Assembly: GCA_963703655.1 (NCBI GenBank)
Contig: CAVPFA010000003.1
Span: 1,798,001-1,862,000 of the forward strand
Direction of reading: 5' to 3'
DNA from: CAVPFA01 sp963703655
GTDB taxonomy: Bacteria; Actinomycetota; Acidimicrobiia; Acidimicrobiales; Bog-793
DNA: 64,000 nt
Positions within the stretch are counted from its first letter, which is position 1, and each line of letters begins with the position of its first letter. A program made the position numbers and the translations under genes. Below are positions 52,958-62,544 of this stretch, piece by piece. Below the pieces are notes generated by a model that did no database searches, had not been told where the DNA came from, and saw nothing but the letters and a program-made list of their open reading frames with translations.

Positions 52958-53679
52958 TCGTGGTTCCCTTCGTCCATGAACCCCGGCACGAGGGACACCC
53001 CGGGGAACATCGCTCCGAGCTCCGTCTCGCCAACCTTGGTGACGAGGAGATGGAGGACGTCGCCCTCCTGGCCGACGACCTCCTCTACATCGAGTATCGC
53101 AGCGCCGGCCCGCGTGACGGCCGCGACCCGGATTCCGTCTCCGTGCACCGCCGAGGACGGCAGCCGGCGTCCCGCCCAGTCCGATGGCAAGGGCCGCTCG
53201 ATCAGGTTCAGGTTTCCCGTCGAGTCCGACCATTCGGTGACGGCACGCTCGGGCAGCATCCGGCGCAGTACGTGGTCGATCGTCCACGCGACCGTCGGCA
53301 CCGTCGGGATCCCGAGCCGCTGGAAGATCTCGGCACGGCGAGGGTCGTAGATCCGGGCCACCACGTTGGGGATCTCGTAGGTCTCGCGGGCAATGCGGGC
53401 ACAGAGGATGTTCGAGTTGTCGCCGCTCGTGACGGCCGCGAGAGCGGCGGCCCGCTTCGCGCCTGCCTCCTCAAGGTGATCCCGGTCGAACCCGAACCCT
53501 ACGACCCGCTCTCCGGGCCAGTCGGCCGGCAAGCGCCGGAACGATCGGGGCGCCTTGTCGATTATGCCGACCGAGTGACCGGCGCGCGTGAACTCGACGG
53601 CCAGTCCTGAGCCGACCCTCCCGCAGCCGATGACGATCACGTGCACCCGACTATCGAACACGCTGTCACTCGCCGGCAC
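52954..53679 (-). CDS. trkA: TrkA-family potassium uptake regulatory protein (first of pair)
   Basis: A 241-residue RCK protein (CeoB-like): VHVIVIGCGRVGSGLAVEFTRAGHSVGIID, VGFGFDRDHLEEAGAKRA, LAAVTSGDNSNILCARIARETY and VVARIYDPRRAEIFQRLGIPTV. The C-terminal part (about 160-225) forms an RCK_C-like domain. The start is at 53679 or at an internal GTG just before VHVIVIG. It lies 26 bp downstream of the APC-OB permease gene and overlaps the second trkA, forming a coherent potassium/cation module. Confidence 0.9.
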   Translation of the reverse strand: MPASDSVFDSRVHVIVIGCGRVGSGLAVEFTRAGHSVGIIDKAPRSFRRLPADWPGERVVGFGFDRDHLEEAGAKRAAALAAVTSGDNSNILCARIARETYEIPNVVARIYDPRRAEIFQRLGIPTVPTVAWTIDHVLRRMLPERAVTEWSDSTGNLNLIERPLPSDWAGRRLPSSAVHGDGIRVAAVTRAGAAILDVEEVVGQEGDVLHLLVTKVGETELGAMFPGVSLVPGFMDEGNHE

Positions 53680-53705
53680 AACTCAGTTATCGCAGTTTGC
53701 CCCTG

Positions 53706-56283
53706 CTACGAGTGGCTTGCCGGAGAGTCGCCCTCGTCGGGGGTCGAGGTGATCCAGTACAGGGGATTGATGATCACCGTGCTGTGCCCGCGCGACGCGA
53801 CCATTCCCTCCACGACCAGTCGCGCGCCCGGCTCGATGCCCGGGACGTGCCGTCGCCCTTGGAACACGAGGGTCAGCTGGCCGCTCGAGTCCGCGATCGT
53901 GCACTCTAAAGACGGCACACCCGCGCGCGGCTGAACGCGCACGGACCGGACCCGGCCCATGACGCGAGTCCGTTGGCGCGGGCGCACGCTCCCGATCGGG
54001 ACGGTCCCCGAGGGCCGTCCGGCTGGGGAGATCGTCTGAAGCCCGGCGGTCCGCTCGGCTGCCGTTGCGATCCCGGCCTCGACGCTCGCCCGCCTCTCTC
54101 GCTCGCCGCGCTCGGCTCGCTCGCCGCGTTGCTCGCGCGGGCCCGCGGATCCTTGCGGCAGGCCGCTGCGCACCATGGCGACGTGCCGCCGCCCCTTGCC
54201 GACCCGGAACGGGACGATGGTGGCGGTGACGTTCTGCACCAGGCCCACGACGCCGGCGATCCGGCGGGCGGTCCTGTCGTGGAGGAGGAAGTCCCACACT
54301 CCGGCGAAGAACCGCCGCGGCAACAAGACCGTCACCTCGGTCTCACCGTCGGCCGCCGCCTCGGCCACGATCTCGGTGGCACTCCGCGCGATCCGCCGGT
54401 CTGGGCACTCCACCAGGTCGAGAGGAAAGCGCGACAGTCCGAGGCGGCTCCACTGCGTCTCCAGTTCACGAGCGGCATCGGTGTCGAGGACGATGTGCAC
54501 GGCACGCAGCTCGTCGGGGGTGAAGCTCCTCGCGTACTGAAGCGCCCGGGCGGTCGCAAGGTCGAGGCGCCCGACGAACACGAGCACGACGTGACGGCGG
54601 AGCACCGGCGCCTCGCACGCCTTCGGCGGCGTTCTCCTCGAGCTCGCGTGACTCGTCGGTGTACTGGCGATGGAGGCGGATCAGCCCCCAGACGAGCAGG
54701 GGGAACAGCACCACGACGGCCCAGGCCCCCTCGGTGAACTTCGTGACCGCGAAGATCACGACCACGATCGCCGAGAGGCCGGCCGATATCCCGTTCACGA
54801 GAGCGCCTCGGCGCCAGTGCGGGCCCTTCTCGCGATGGTGGTGACGCACCATTCCGGCTCCCGCCATGGTGAAGCCGGTGAACACGCCGATGGCGTAAAG
54901 GCTCACCAAGGCGTCGAGGCGGGCCCCGGTGACCACGAGCAGGAGGGCGCCAGCCAGGGCAAGGACCACGATGCCGTTGGAGAAGTTGAGGCGGTGCCCG
55001 CGTTTGGTCAGCCAGCGGGGCAGGTACGCGTCGTTGGCTACGAAGCTCACGAGGTACGGGAAGCCGTTGAAGCTCGTGTTGCCGCCCGTGAACAAGATGA
55101 GCACCGCCGAGGCCTGGAGCAGATAGAAGAGGACCTGGCCAGACGGGCCGGTGCCGAACACGTAGTGAGCCTCTTGGGAGATGACCGTCGGGGTTCCCAA
55201 CGCGTACGGGACGGCGTGGGTGAAGCGGGCGATGATGGACACGCCGAACACGAGCACCCCGAGGATCGTGCACATGAGGACGAGCACCCGCCGCGCGTTT
55301 ATGCCTTCCGGCGGGCGGAAGGCGCTCACCGAGTTCGAGACCGCCTCTAGACCGGTGAGCGAAGAGCCGCCGTTGGCGAAGGCGCGCAACAAGATGAAGA
55401 CAGAGGCGCCCATCAAAAGGCCGGCCCCCGGGTGCCCGATGGGAACCGTGCCCTGGAGGTGGATGGGGTGCGCGTGGAGCTTGCCCAGCGCCGCTTTGAT
55501 CACGCCCGTCAGGATCATGAGACCCGTCATCGTCACGAAGAAGTAGGTCGGGACTGCGAAGATCCTGCCCGCCTCCCGGAGGCCGCGCAGGTTGGCGTAG
55601 GCCATGAGGACGACGACGGCGACGCAGATCGGCAGGGTGTATCGCGCCAGCTCCGGGAAGGCCGACGTGAGTGCGTCGGTGCCGGCCGCAACCTGGACGG
55701 CCACGGTCAGGACGTAGTCGATGATCAGGGCCGCCGCCGCGACCTGAGCGACGTTCGTGCCGAAGTTGTCCCTCGACACGACGTAGGAGCCTCCCGCCTT
55801 GGTGTAGGTGGTCACCACCTGGCGGTAAGAGAGCGTGACGAAGAACAGGATGCCGATGATCGCCAGGGTGACTGGGATGAGCATCGTGAATGCTGCGACG
55901 CCCAGCACCGGGACGAGGATGGCGAGCATCTCCTCGGTCCCGTAGTTTGTGGACGAGATCATGTCCGGAGCGATGACGCCGAGGGCCATCGGCTTGCCGA
56001 GGCGTTCCTGCTTGAGGCGCTCGGTGACGAGCGGCGGCCCGAGGAGGCGGCGCTTCAGACGGTAGGAAAGAGACTCGGGGATGATGACGGTTGCGATCTC
56101 GGCGTACCGCCGCCCGTCCGAGCCGGCGCCGGCGGGCCCGGCGAGCGCTTCGAGGTCCTCGAGGTAGGAATTGGCGGCCGGCTCCTGTTCGGCGGGCACC
56201 GGGCCATCGGGGGCCGCCCGCGGTCCGTCCGCGTCGAACAGCGGCTCAGCCGTGTCACCTGGGCGCGGTCCCCGAATGGTCAC
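53706..56283 (-). CDS. APC-family permease with C-terminal cytosolic and OB-fold domains (frameshifted)
   Basis: The N-terminal part (about 1-555) is a 12-helix APC/KUP-like amino-acid or cation permease: MALGVIAPDMISSTNYGTEEML, FVTLSYRQVVTTYTKAGGSYVVSRDNFG, GLTGLEAVSNSVSAF-like segment. A soluble domain follows (HVVLVFVGRLDLATARALQYAR, TVLLPRRFFAGVWDFLLHDRTARRI). A charged linker then leads to an OB-fold (VRVQPRAGVPSLECTIADSSGQLTLVFQGRRHVPGIEPGARLVVEG). An extra base near 54620 splits the permease from its tail; correcting it joins ENAAEA to CEAPVLRRHVV, giving about 858 residues. In other actinobacteria the OB-fold is a separate gene beside the permease and trkA pair, so the continuous frame suggests a fusion. 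Confidence 0.82.
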
Positions 56284-56446
56284 GAGGCCTAGTTTGGCCT
56301 GTTACGGGCGCGGGGTGTGACACGCCGGCGTCCCGGGAGGGGCGCCACGACGCTTGGCGATTGGTTCCTCGAGCGATTGCGTGGTTTGAATCTGCCCGTC
56401 GCCTACCGTATCCTCCGACCCGACTTGATCAAAGGAGCAACAGGTA

Positions 56447-58846
56447 GTGCCTCCCCAACTGCTCGCGGCCGACGGCGGCTACCAGGCCTTCTCACTCGGC
56501 AACGCCGAGCGGGACTGGCTCGTGTTCGCCCTCGCCACCGGCGTCGTCGCGATCGCGACGGCCCTTTACCTCATCCGCGGCGTTCTTGCCGCCGACACAG
56601 GCACCGACACCATGCGGGAGATCGCCGGGGCCATCCAGGAGGGCGCGGTCGCCTTCCTGCGCCGCCAGTTCAAGACGATCGCCATCATCGTCGTCCCCCT
56701 CTTCGTGCTGGTGTTCTTCACGGCGACGCAGGTCGACCGGCCTAACGGCACCGTGGCGCTGACCTTCGTCCAGTCCGGTCTGGCCCGCGCCATCGCCTTT
56801 CTGTGCGGTGCGGCCTTCTCGGGGTTCACGGGGTTCATCGGAATGAGCCTCTCGGTCCGCGGCAACGTCCGTACCGCCGCCGCGGCGCGCGAGGGGCACC
56901 TCCCACCTGCGCTCAGGGTGGCCTTCCGCACCGGCGGCATCACCGGTCTGTTCTGCGTCGGTCTCGGCCTCATTGGCGCAACGACGATCGTCTTCATCTT
57001 CCAGAACAGCGCCACAGCGGTGCTCGTCGGGTTCGGGTTCGGTGCGTCGCTCATCGCCCTGTTCATGCGGGTCGGCGGCGGCATCTTCACCAAGGCCGCC
57101 GACGTCGGCGCGGACCTGGTGGGCAAGGTCGAAGCGGGAATCCCCGAGGACGACCCCCGCAACGCCGCCACCATCGCTGACAACGTCGGCGACAACGTGG
57201 GCGACTGCGCCGGGATGGCGGCGGACCTGTTCGAGTCCTACGAGATCACGATCATCGCATCTCTGATCCTCGGCTACTCGGCGTTCCAGTCGCTCCACCT
57301 GCCACCCGCAAGAGGACTTCTCTTCCCGCTCATCGTCGCCGGCATCGGCATCCTCACGTCCGCTGTCGGCATCCTGATCGTGCGGGCGCGCCCGCGGGAC
57401 ACATCCGCGATGGCGCCGATCAACCGGGGGTTCAGGACCAGTGCCGGCCTCACCCTCGTCGGGGCGTTTCTCGTCGCGCAGTTCTACGTCCACAATCTGA
57501 AGGTCTTCTGGGCTGTGCTGATCGGCGTCGCGTTGGCACTCGTGGCGAGCTTGATCACAGAGCATTTCACCTCGACCGAGTCGGGCCCGGTGCAAGAGAT
57601 CGCGGAGGCGACCCGGACCGGTCCGGCGACGACGGTTCTCGCCGGTATAAGCATCGGCCTCGAGTCGAGCGTATGGGCGATCATGGCCATCGTCGTGGCG
57701 ATCGCGAGCGCAGTCGCGCTCGGCGGCGGAAAGCTGACGGTCTCGCTCTACCTGGTCGCGCTCGTCGGCATCGGCATGCTGTCTACGACCGGGATGATCA
57801 TCTCCGAGGACTCTTTCGGCCCGGTCTCGGACAACGCTGCCGGCATCGCCGAGATGTCCGGCGAGTTCACGGGCGAGGCCGAGCGGGTCATGGTCAGCCT
57901 CGACGCCGTCGGCAACACCACCAAGGCCATCACCAAGGGAGTTGCGATCGGATCGGCCGTCATCGCGGCAGTGGCCTTGTTCTCGTCGTTCATCGAGACG
58001 ATAGGCAACCAGCTTCCCCAGCTGAAGAACGTCACGGGCGACGCGCTGTTCCACAACCCGCTCACGCAGATCAACGTCGCCATTCCGACGACGTTCATCG
58101 GTCTTCTGATCGGCGGCTCGATCGCGTTCCTGTTCTCCTCGCTCGCCATCCGGGCCGTCGGCCGATCGGCCGGCACGGTCGTGCACGAGGTGCGCCGCCA
58201 GTTCCGCGAACATCCCGGGATCATGGACTACACCGAGAAGCCGGAGTACGGCAACGTCATCTCCATCTGCACCGCCGCCTCGCAGCGCGAGCTCGCGACG
58301 CCGGCGCTGCTGGCGGTTCTCTCGCCGGTCATCGTCGGATTCGGCATCAACTACATCGCGCTCGGGGCGTTCCTCACGGGCACGATCCTCACCGGCCAGC
58401 TGATGGCGAACTTCCTCTCGAATTCCGGCGGCGCCTGGGACAACGCGAAGAAGTACATCGAGGACGGGCACTACGGCGGCAAGGGATCCGAGTCGCACAC
58501 GGCGGCAGTGATCGGCGACACCGTCGGCGATCCCTTCAAGGACACCGCAGGCCCGGCGCTCAACCCACTCATAAAGGTGATGAACCTCGTGTCGTTGCTC
58601 ATCTTGCCGGCGGTGATCAAGCTCCGGCTCCACGACGCCGCGCACTACTCCATCGCGGCTGCGGCCCTCGTGGTCCTGCTCGTCGCGATCGGCTTCTCGA
58701 AGCGCTCGACGAGCATGCTCGAGGCCGAGACGCCGGATCTTGACACCCCCCTCCCGAGGCCGGGCCCCGAGCCCGGGCACGGGCCCGGAGACAGCGCCGG
58801 GCGCGGGCCCGGCGACAGCGTCGACGATGCTTCCGTCGGCTCCTAA
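56447..58846 (+). CDS. hppA: Membrane-bound H+-translocating pyrophosphatase
   Basis: A 799-residue V-type H+-PPase that couples PPi hydrolysis to proton export. Catalytic motifs: DVGADLVGKVEAGIPEDDPRNAATIADNVGDNVGDCAGMAADLFESYE (DVGADLVGKxE and the DNVGDNVGDCAG acidic loops, in adjacent pieces), and C-terminal GGAWDNAKKYIEDG with GDTVGDPFKDTAGPALN. The K+-selectivity segment reads NTTKAITKG, with Lys and Thr at the positions that define potassium-independent enzymes. About 15-16 helices are predicted. The GTG at 56447 follows AAAGGAG. The C-terminal 40 residues are Pro/Gly/Asp-rich. It is divergent from the APC permease over a 163-bp region. Confidence 0.95.
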   Translation: MPPQLLAADGGYQAFSLGNAERDWLVFALATGVVAIATALYLIRGVLAADTGTDTMREIAGAIQEGAVAFLRRQFKTIAIIVVPLFVLVFFTATQVDRPNGTVALTFVQSGLARAIAFLCGAAFSGFTGFIGMSLSVRGNVRTAAAAREGHLPPALRVAFRTGGITGLFCVGLGLIGATTIVFIFQNSATAVLVGFGFGASLIALFMRVGGGIFTKAADVGADLVGKVEAGIPEDDPRNAATIADNVGDNVGDCAGMAADLFESYEITIIASLILGYSAFQSLHLPPARGLLFPLIVAGIGILTSAVGILIVRARPRDTSAMAPINRGFRTSAGLTLVGAFLVAQFYVHNLKVFWAVLIGVALALVASLITEHFTSTESGPVQEIAEATRTGPATTVLAGISIGLESSVWAIMAIVVAIASAVALGGGKLTVSLYLVALVGIGMLSTTGMIISEDSFGPVSDNAAGIAEMSGEFTGEAERVMVSLDAVGNTTKAITKGVAIGSAVIAAVALFSSFIETIGNQLPQLKNVTGDALFHNPLTQINVAIPTTFIGLLIGGSIAFLFSSLAIRAVGRSAGTVVHEVRRQFREHPGIMDYTEKPEYGNVISICTAASQRELATPALLAVLSPVIVGFGINYIALGAFLTGTILTGQLMANFLSNSGGAWDNAKKYIEDGHYGGKGSESHTAAVIGDTVGDPFKDTAGPALNPLIKVMNLVSLLILPAVIKLRLHDAAHYSIAAAALVVLLVAIGFSKRSTSMLEAETPDLDTPLPRPGPEPGHGPGDSAGRGPGDSVDDASVGS

Positions 58847-58900
58847 CTCACGGCGGGCCAGGAGAACCTCGGCCGCCCGCCTCAACCGGGACGAGCGCAC

Positions 58901-61828
58901 ATGCCCAAGCCACTGGTGATCGTCGAGTCTCCCGCGAAGGCCAAGACCATCGCGGGCTATCTCGGCGGCGGCTACGTCGTCGAGTCCTCGATCGGGCACA
59001 TCCGCGATCTCCCGCGGTCGGCGGCAGACGTGCCGGCTGCGTTCAAGGCCGAGCCCTGGGCGCGCCTCGGTGTCGACGTCGACAACGACTTCAAGCCGCT
59101 CTACGTCGTGTCGCGCGAGAAGCGGGATCAGGTCGCCAAGCTTCGCCGCCTCGTCGGCGAGGCAAGCGAGGTCTACCTCGCGACCGACGAGGACCGCGAG
59201 GGCGAGTCCATTGCGTGGCACCTGGCCGAGGTGCTCTCGCCCAGGGTCCCGGTGCTGCGGATGGTGTTCCACGAGATCACGCCTGCTGCGATCCGCTCGG
59301 CGATCGAGCACCCCCGCGACCTCGACCGCCGCCTCGTCGACGCCCAGGAAGCCAGGCGCATCCTCGACCGCCTGTACGGCTATGAGGTCTCACCGGTGCT
59401 GTGGCGCAAGGTCGCCAAGGGGCTGTCCGCCGGCCGGGTCCAGAGCGTCGCCACGCGGATCGTGGTCGAGCGCGAGCGCGAGCGCATGCGGTTCCGCTCC
59501 GGCAGTTGGTGGAGCGTCGAGGGCGATTTCTCCGCAGAGTCGCAACCTTTCTCGGCGCGCCTCGTGGAGATCGGAGGCCGCCAGGTAGCAACCGGCGAGG
59601 ACTTCGGCCCGGCGGGGACCCTCGTTGCGCCCGACGCGGTCGTCCTGCTCGACGGAACGGGGTCCCGCGGCCTCGTGGCTGCCCTCGACGGTGCCGAGTT
59701 CCGGGTCGCGAGCCTCGAGGAGCGCCCCTACCGCCGGTCGCCGGCCGCCCCGTTCATCACCTCCACGCTCCAACAAGAGGCGGCGCGAAAGCTGCGCTTC
59801 TCCGCGCAGCGGACCATGCAGGTGGCCCAGAGGCTGTACGAACGGGGTTACATCACCTACATGCGCACGGATTCGACGACGCTGTCGGACACCGCCGTCA
59901 CAGCCGCACGGGACCAGGCCCGGGCGCTCTACGGCGACAAGTCCGTCCCTGCTGCCCCGCGGGCATACAAGAGCAGGGTGAAGAACGCGCAAGAGGCTCA
60001 CGAGGCGATTCGCCCTGCGGGCGATCGCTTCCGCTCGCCTTCCGCGGTCGCTCGTGAGCTGAGCGCCGAGGAACGGCGACTCTACGAGCTCGTGTGGCAG
60101 CGGACGGTCGCGTCGCAGATGAACGACGCCACCGGGACGACGGCGCGGGCCCGGATCGAGGCATCGACCCTGGCCGACTCGCCCGCGGCTCCTTCGGGAA
60201 CCACGACGGCCTTCGCGGCAACGGTAACTGTGATCACCGATCCGGGTTTTCTGGCCGTCTATCGGGAGGACGAGGACGACAGCGAGGACCCCCGGAGCGA
60301 CCGTCGCAACGACCAGGAAGCCCGCCTCCCCCGGCTCGTCGTCGGGGAACCGGTCGGCTGCGAGGGCCTGGATGTCGAGGAGCACGCGACAAAGCCCCCG
60401 GCGCGCTACACGGAGGCTTCGCTCGTTCGCCGCCTCGAGGAGCTCGGTGTCGGCCGCCCGTCCACCTACGCCAGCATCATCGGGACCATCCAGGATCGGG
60501 GTTACGTCTGGAAGAAGGGGACTGCGCTCGTGCCGTCGTTCGTCGCCTTCGCCGTGGTCGGGCTGATGGAGGACTACTTCGCGAACCTGGTCGACTACGG
60601 CTTCACCGCAGCGATGGAGGACGACCTCGACGAGATCGCGTCTGGCACCGAGGAACAGGTCCCGTGGCTCGAGCGCTTCTATTTCGGCGAGCGCAGTCCA
60701 GGGGTCGTACCGCCCGCCAAGACCCCCGGCCACTCGCTCGCGGTCGACGGGGAGCACGGCCTGAAGGAGGCCGTGTCGCTTCGCCTCGGCGAGATCGATG
60801 CCCGTGAGGTGAACTCGATCCCGCTCGGGACCGACGCATCAGGGCGCGAGATCGTCATCCGCGTCGGCCGTTACGGGCCGTATCTCCAGCGCGGCGAGGA
60901 CCGCGCGGGGGTGCCTGACGACCTGGCACCCGACGAGCTCACCCTGGAGCGGGCAGCCGAGCTGCTCGAGCATCCCTCCTCCGATCGCGTTCTCGGCGAC
61001 GACCCGGTCACGGGCAAGCCGGTGGTCGCGCGCGCGGGACGTTTCGGCCCCTATGTTCAGCTCGGGGAAGCCGCCGACGGGAGGGACAAGCCGCGGACGG
61101 CCTCGCTGTTCAAGACGATGAGCGTCTCGGACGTCACCCTCGAGCAGGCCCTGCAGCTCCTGCAGCTCCCGCGGACGGTTGGCGGCGATCCGGAGACCGG
61201 TGAGGAGATCGTCGCGGCCAACGGGCGATTCGGGCCGTTTCTGAAGCGAGGTGGCGACACGCGCAGCCTCGAGACCGAGGACCAGCTCTTCACGGTGACG
61301 AACGAGGAGGCGCTCGCCCTCTTCGCTCAGCCCAAGCAGCGCCGCTACGGCACTTCGGCCGCACCCTTGAGGGAGATCGGGGCAGACCCTGACTCGGGGC
61401 TGGCGATAGTGCTTCGGTCCGGGCGCTTCGGGCCGTACGTGACCGACGGGACGACGAACGCCTCTCTGCGGCGAGGAGACGACCCGGAGGCTCTCACCCT
61501 CGAGCGGGCAGCCGAGCTGATCGCCGACCGTCGCGCGGCGGGGCCGGCCAAGCGAGCCCCGGTGCGCAAGTCCGCCGGTGCCAAGAAAGCCGGAGCCCGC
61601 AAGGCGACTGGGGCCAGAAAGACCGCTGGGGCGCGCAAGGCGACAGGGACGCGCAAGGCAACCGGGGCCAAGAAGGCCGCGGGCGCGGCTCGCAAAGCGA
61701 CAGGGACGCGAAAGGCGACAGAGACGCGAAAGGCGACAGGCGTCAAGAAGGCCGCGGCCCGGAGAGCTCCGGGTGCGGCGATCAGACCGACGACCCCGGA
61801 TCCGGCCGGCGAGACAGACGACTGGTAG
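58901..61828 (+). CDS. topA: DNA topoisomerase I
   Basis: A 975-residue type IA topoisomerase. The Toprim domain begins KPLVIVESPAKAKTIAGYLGG and has DEDREGESIAWHL. The active-site tyrosine is Y320 in GYITYMRTDSTTLS. Four C-terminal TopoI_C repeats each contain a GRFGPY-like core (VGRYGPYLQRGE, AGRFGPYVQLGE, NGRFGPFLKRGG, SGRFGPYVTDG). There is no zinc-finger domain, which is typical of actinobacterial TopA. The last 90 residues form a Lys/Arg/Ala/Gly/Thr tail of GARKATG-type repeats (from about 61555), which increase DNA binding and processivity in actinobacteria. It is followed by tmk. Confidence 0.96.
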   Translation: MPKPLVIVESPAKAKTIAGYLGGGYVVESSIGHIRDLPRSAADVPAAFKAEPWARLGVDVDNDFKPLYVVSREKRDQVAKLRRLVGEASEVYLATDEDREGESIAWHLAEVLSPRVPVLRMVFHEITPAAIRSAIEHPRDLDRRLVDAQEARRILDRLYGYEVSPVLWRKVAKGLSAGRVQSVATRIVVERERERMRFRSGSWWSVEGDFSAESQPFSARLVEIGGRQVATGEDFGPAGTLVAPDAVVLLDGTGSRGLVAALDGAEFRVASLEERPYRRSPAAPFITSTLQQEAARKLRFSAQRTMQVAQRLYERGYITYMRTDSTTLSDTAVTAARDQARALYGDKSVPAAPRAYKSRVKNAQEAHEAIRPAGDRFRSPSAVARELSAEERRLYELVWQRTVASQMNDATGTTARARIEASTLADSPAAPSGTTTAFAATVTVITDPGFLAVYREDEDDSEDPRSDRRNDQEARLPRLVVGEPVGCEGLDVEEHATKPPARYTEASLVRRLEELGVGRPSTYASIIGTIQDRGYVWKKGTALVPSFVAFAVVGLMEDYFANLVDYGFTAAMEDDLDEIASGTEEQVPWLERFYFGERSPGVVPPAKTPGHSLAVDGEHGLKEAVSLRLGEIDAREVNSIPLGTDASGREIVIRVGRYGPYLQRGEDRAGVPDDLAPDELTLERAAELLEHPSSDRVLGDDPVTGKPVVARAGRFGPYVQLGEAADGRDKPRTASLFKTMSVSDVTLEQALQLLQLPRTVGGDPETGEEIVAANGRFGPFLKRGGDTRSLETEDQLFTVTNEEALALFAQPKQRRYGTSAAPLREIGADPDSGLAIVLRSGRFGPYVTDGTTNASLRRGDDPEALTLERAAELIADRRAAGPAKRAPVRKSAGAKKAGARKATGARKTAGARKATGTRKATGAKKAAGAARKATGTRKATETRKATGVKKAAARRAPGAAIRPTTPDPAGETDDW

Positions 61829-61899
61829 CAAGTTCGCGCGGACCGAGTGGATTCTCGAACCGCTCGGCTCATGGCCCGGCGCGCCCTAACGTTCGAGCC

Positions 61900-62544
61900 G
61901 TGGGTGCCATGGGCCGGCTTGTCGCGATCGAGGGGGGCGAAGGTACCGGCAAGTCCACCCAATCCGCCCTGCTCGCCGCTGCTATCGGCGCCGAGCTGAC
62001 CCGTGAGCCGGGCGGGAGCGCCGTCGCCGAGCGCATTCGCCGCCTGTTGCTCGACCCTTTGCCCGGAATGCTGGCGCCGAAGGCAGAGCTCTATCTGATG
62101 CTCGCGGCGCGCGCCCAGCACCTCACCGATCGGATCGAACCGGCACTTGCCGCCGGCCGCAACGTCGTCGTCGACCGGTTCGTCGGCTCCACGCTCGCCT
62201 ACCAGGGCTACGGGCGGGGACTGCGGATCGAGGAAGTGCGCCAGGCGTGCGACATCGCAGCCAGCGGAAGGTGGCCCGACCTTTCGGTGCTCTTGGACCT
62301 GTCCTTCGCGACCGCGGACCGGCGCCGTGGCGAGAAGCAGCCTTTTGGGCCAGGGCCCGGTCGCGATCGGATCGAGTCCGAGGAGCCCGAGTTTCACCTG
62401 AGAGTTCACGAAGGTTTTCGAAAGATCGCTGCCGACGACCCGGAGCACTGGGCCGTCGTCGACGGTTCCGGATCCGAGGCCGAGGTCGCCGCCGACGTGC
62501 TCACAGCCTTGCGAGCCCGTCTCGGCATCGGCGAGCCTTCGTGA
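61900..62544 (+). CDS. tmk: Thymidylate kinase
   Basis: dTMP kinase, 214 residues: P-loop LVAIEGGEGTGKSTQS, the ELTREPGGS motif, the DR motif VVVDRFVGSTLAYQGYGRGL and an Arg-rich LID region DRRRGEKQPF. It forms dTDP from dTMP and ATP. The GTG at 61900 or ATG at 61909 starts it. The stop overlaps the holB start (GTGA), an arrangement common in bacteria. Confidence 0.95.
   Translation: MGAMGRLVAIEGGEGTGKSTQSALLAAAIGAELTREPGGSAVAERIRRLLLDPLPGMLAPKAELYLMLAARAQHLTDRIEPALAAGRNVVVDRFVGSTLAYQGYGRGLRIEEVRQACDIAASGRWPDLSVLLDLSFATADRRRGEKQPFGPGPGRDRIESEEPEFHLRVHEGFRKIAADDPEHWAVVDGSGSEAEVAADVLTALRARLGIGEPS

Noticed and set aside
3951..54622. Programmed ribosomal frameshifting or recoding
   Set aside because: The breaks have no common slippery sequence or downstream structure, go in both directions and hit unrelated genes.
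56492..59311. A 939-codon minus-strand open frame opposite hppA and the start of topA
   Set aside because: It is Asp/Arg/Glu-rich without recognisable fold and is fully covered by two well-conserved plus-strand genes.
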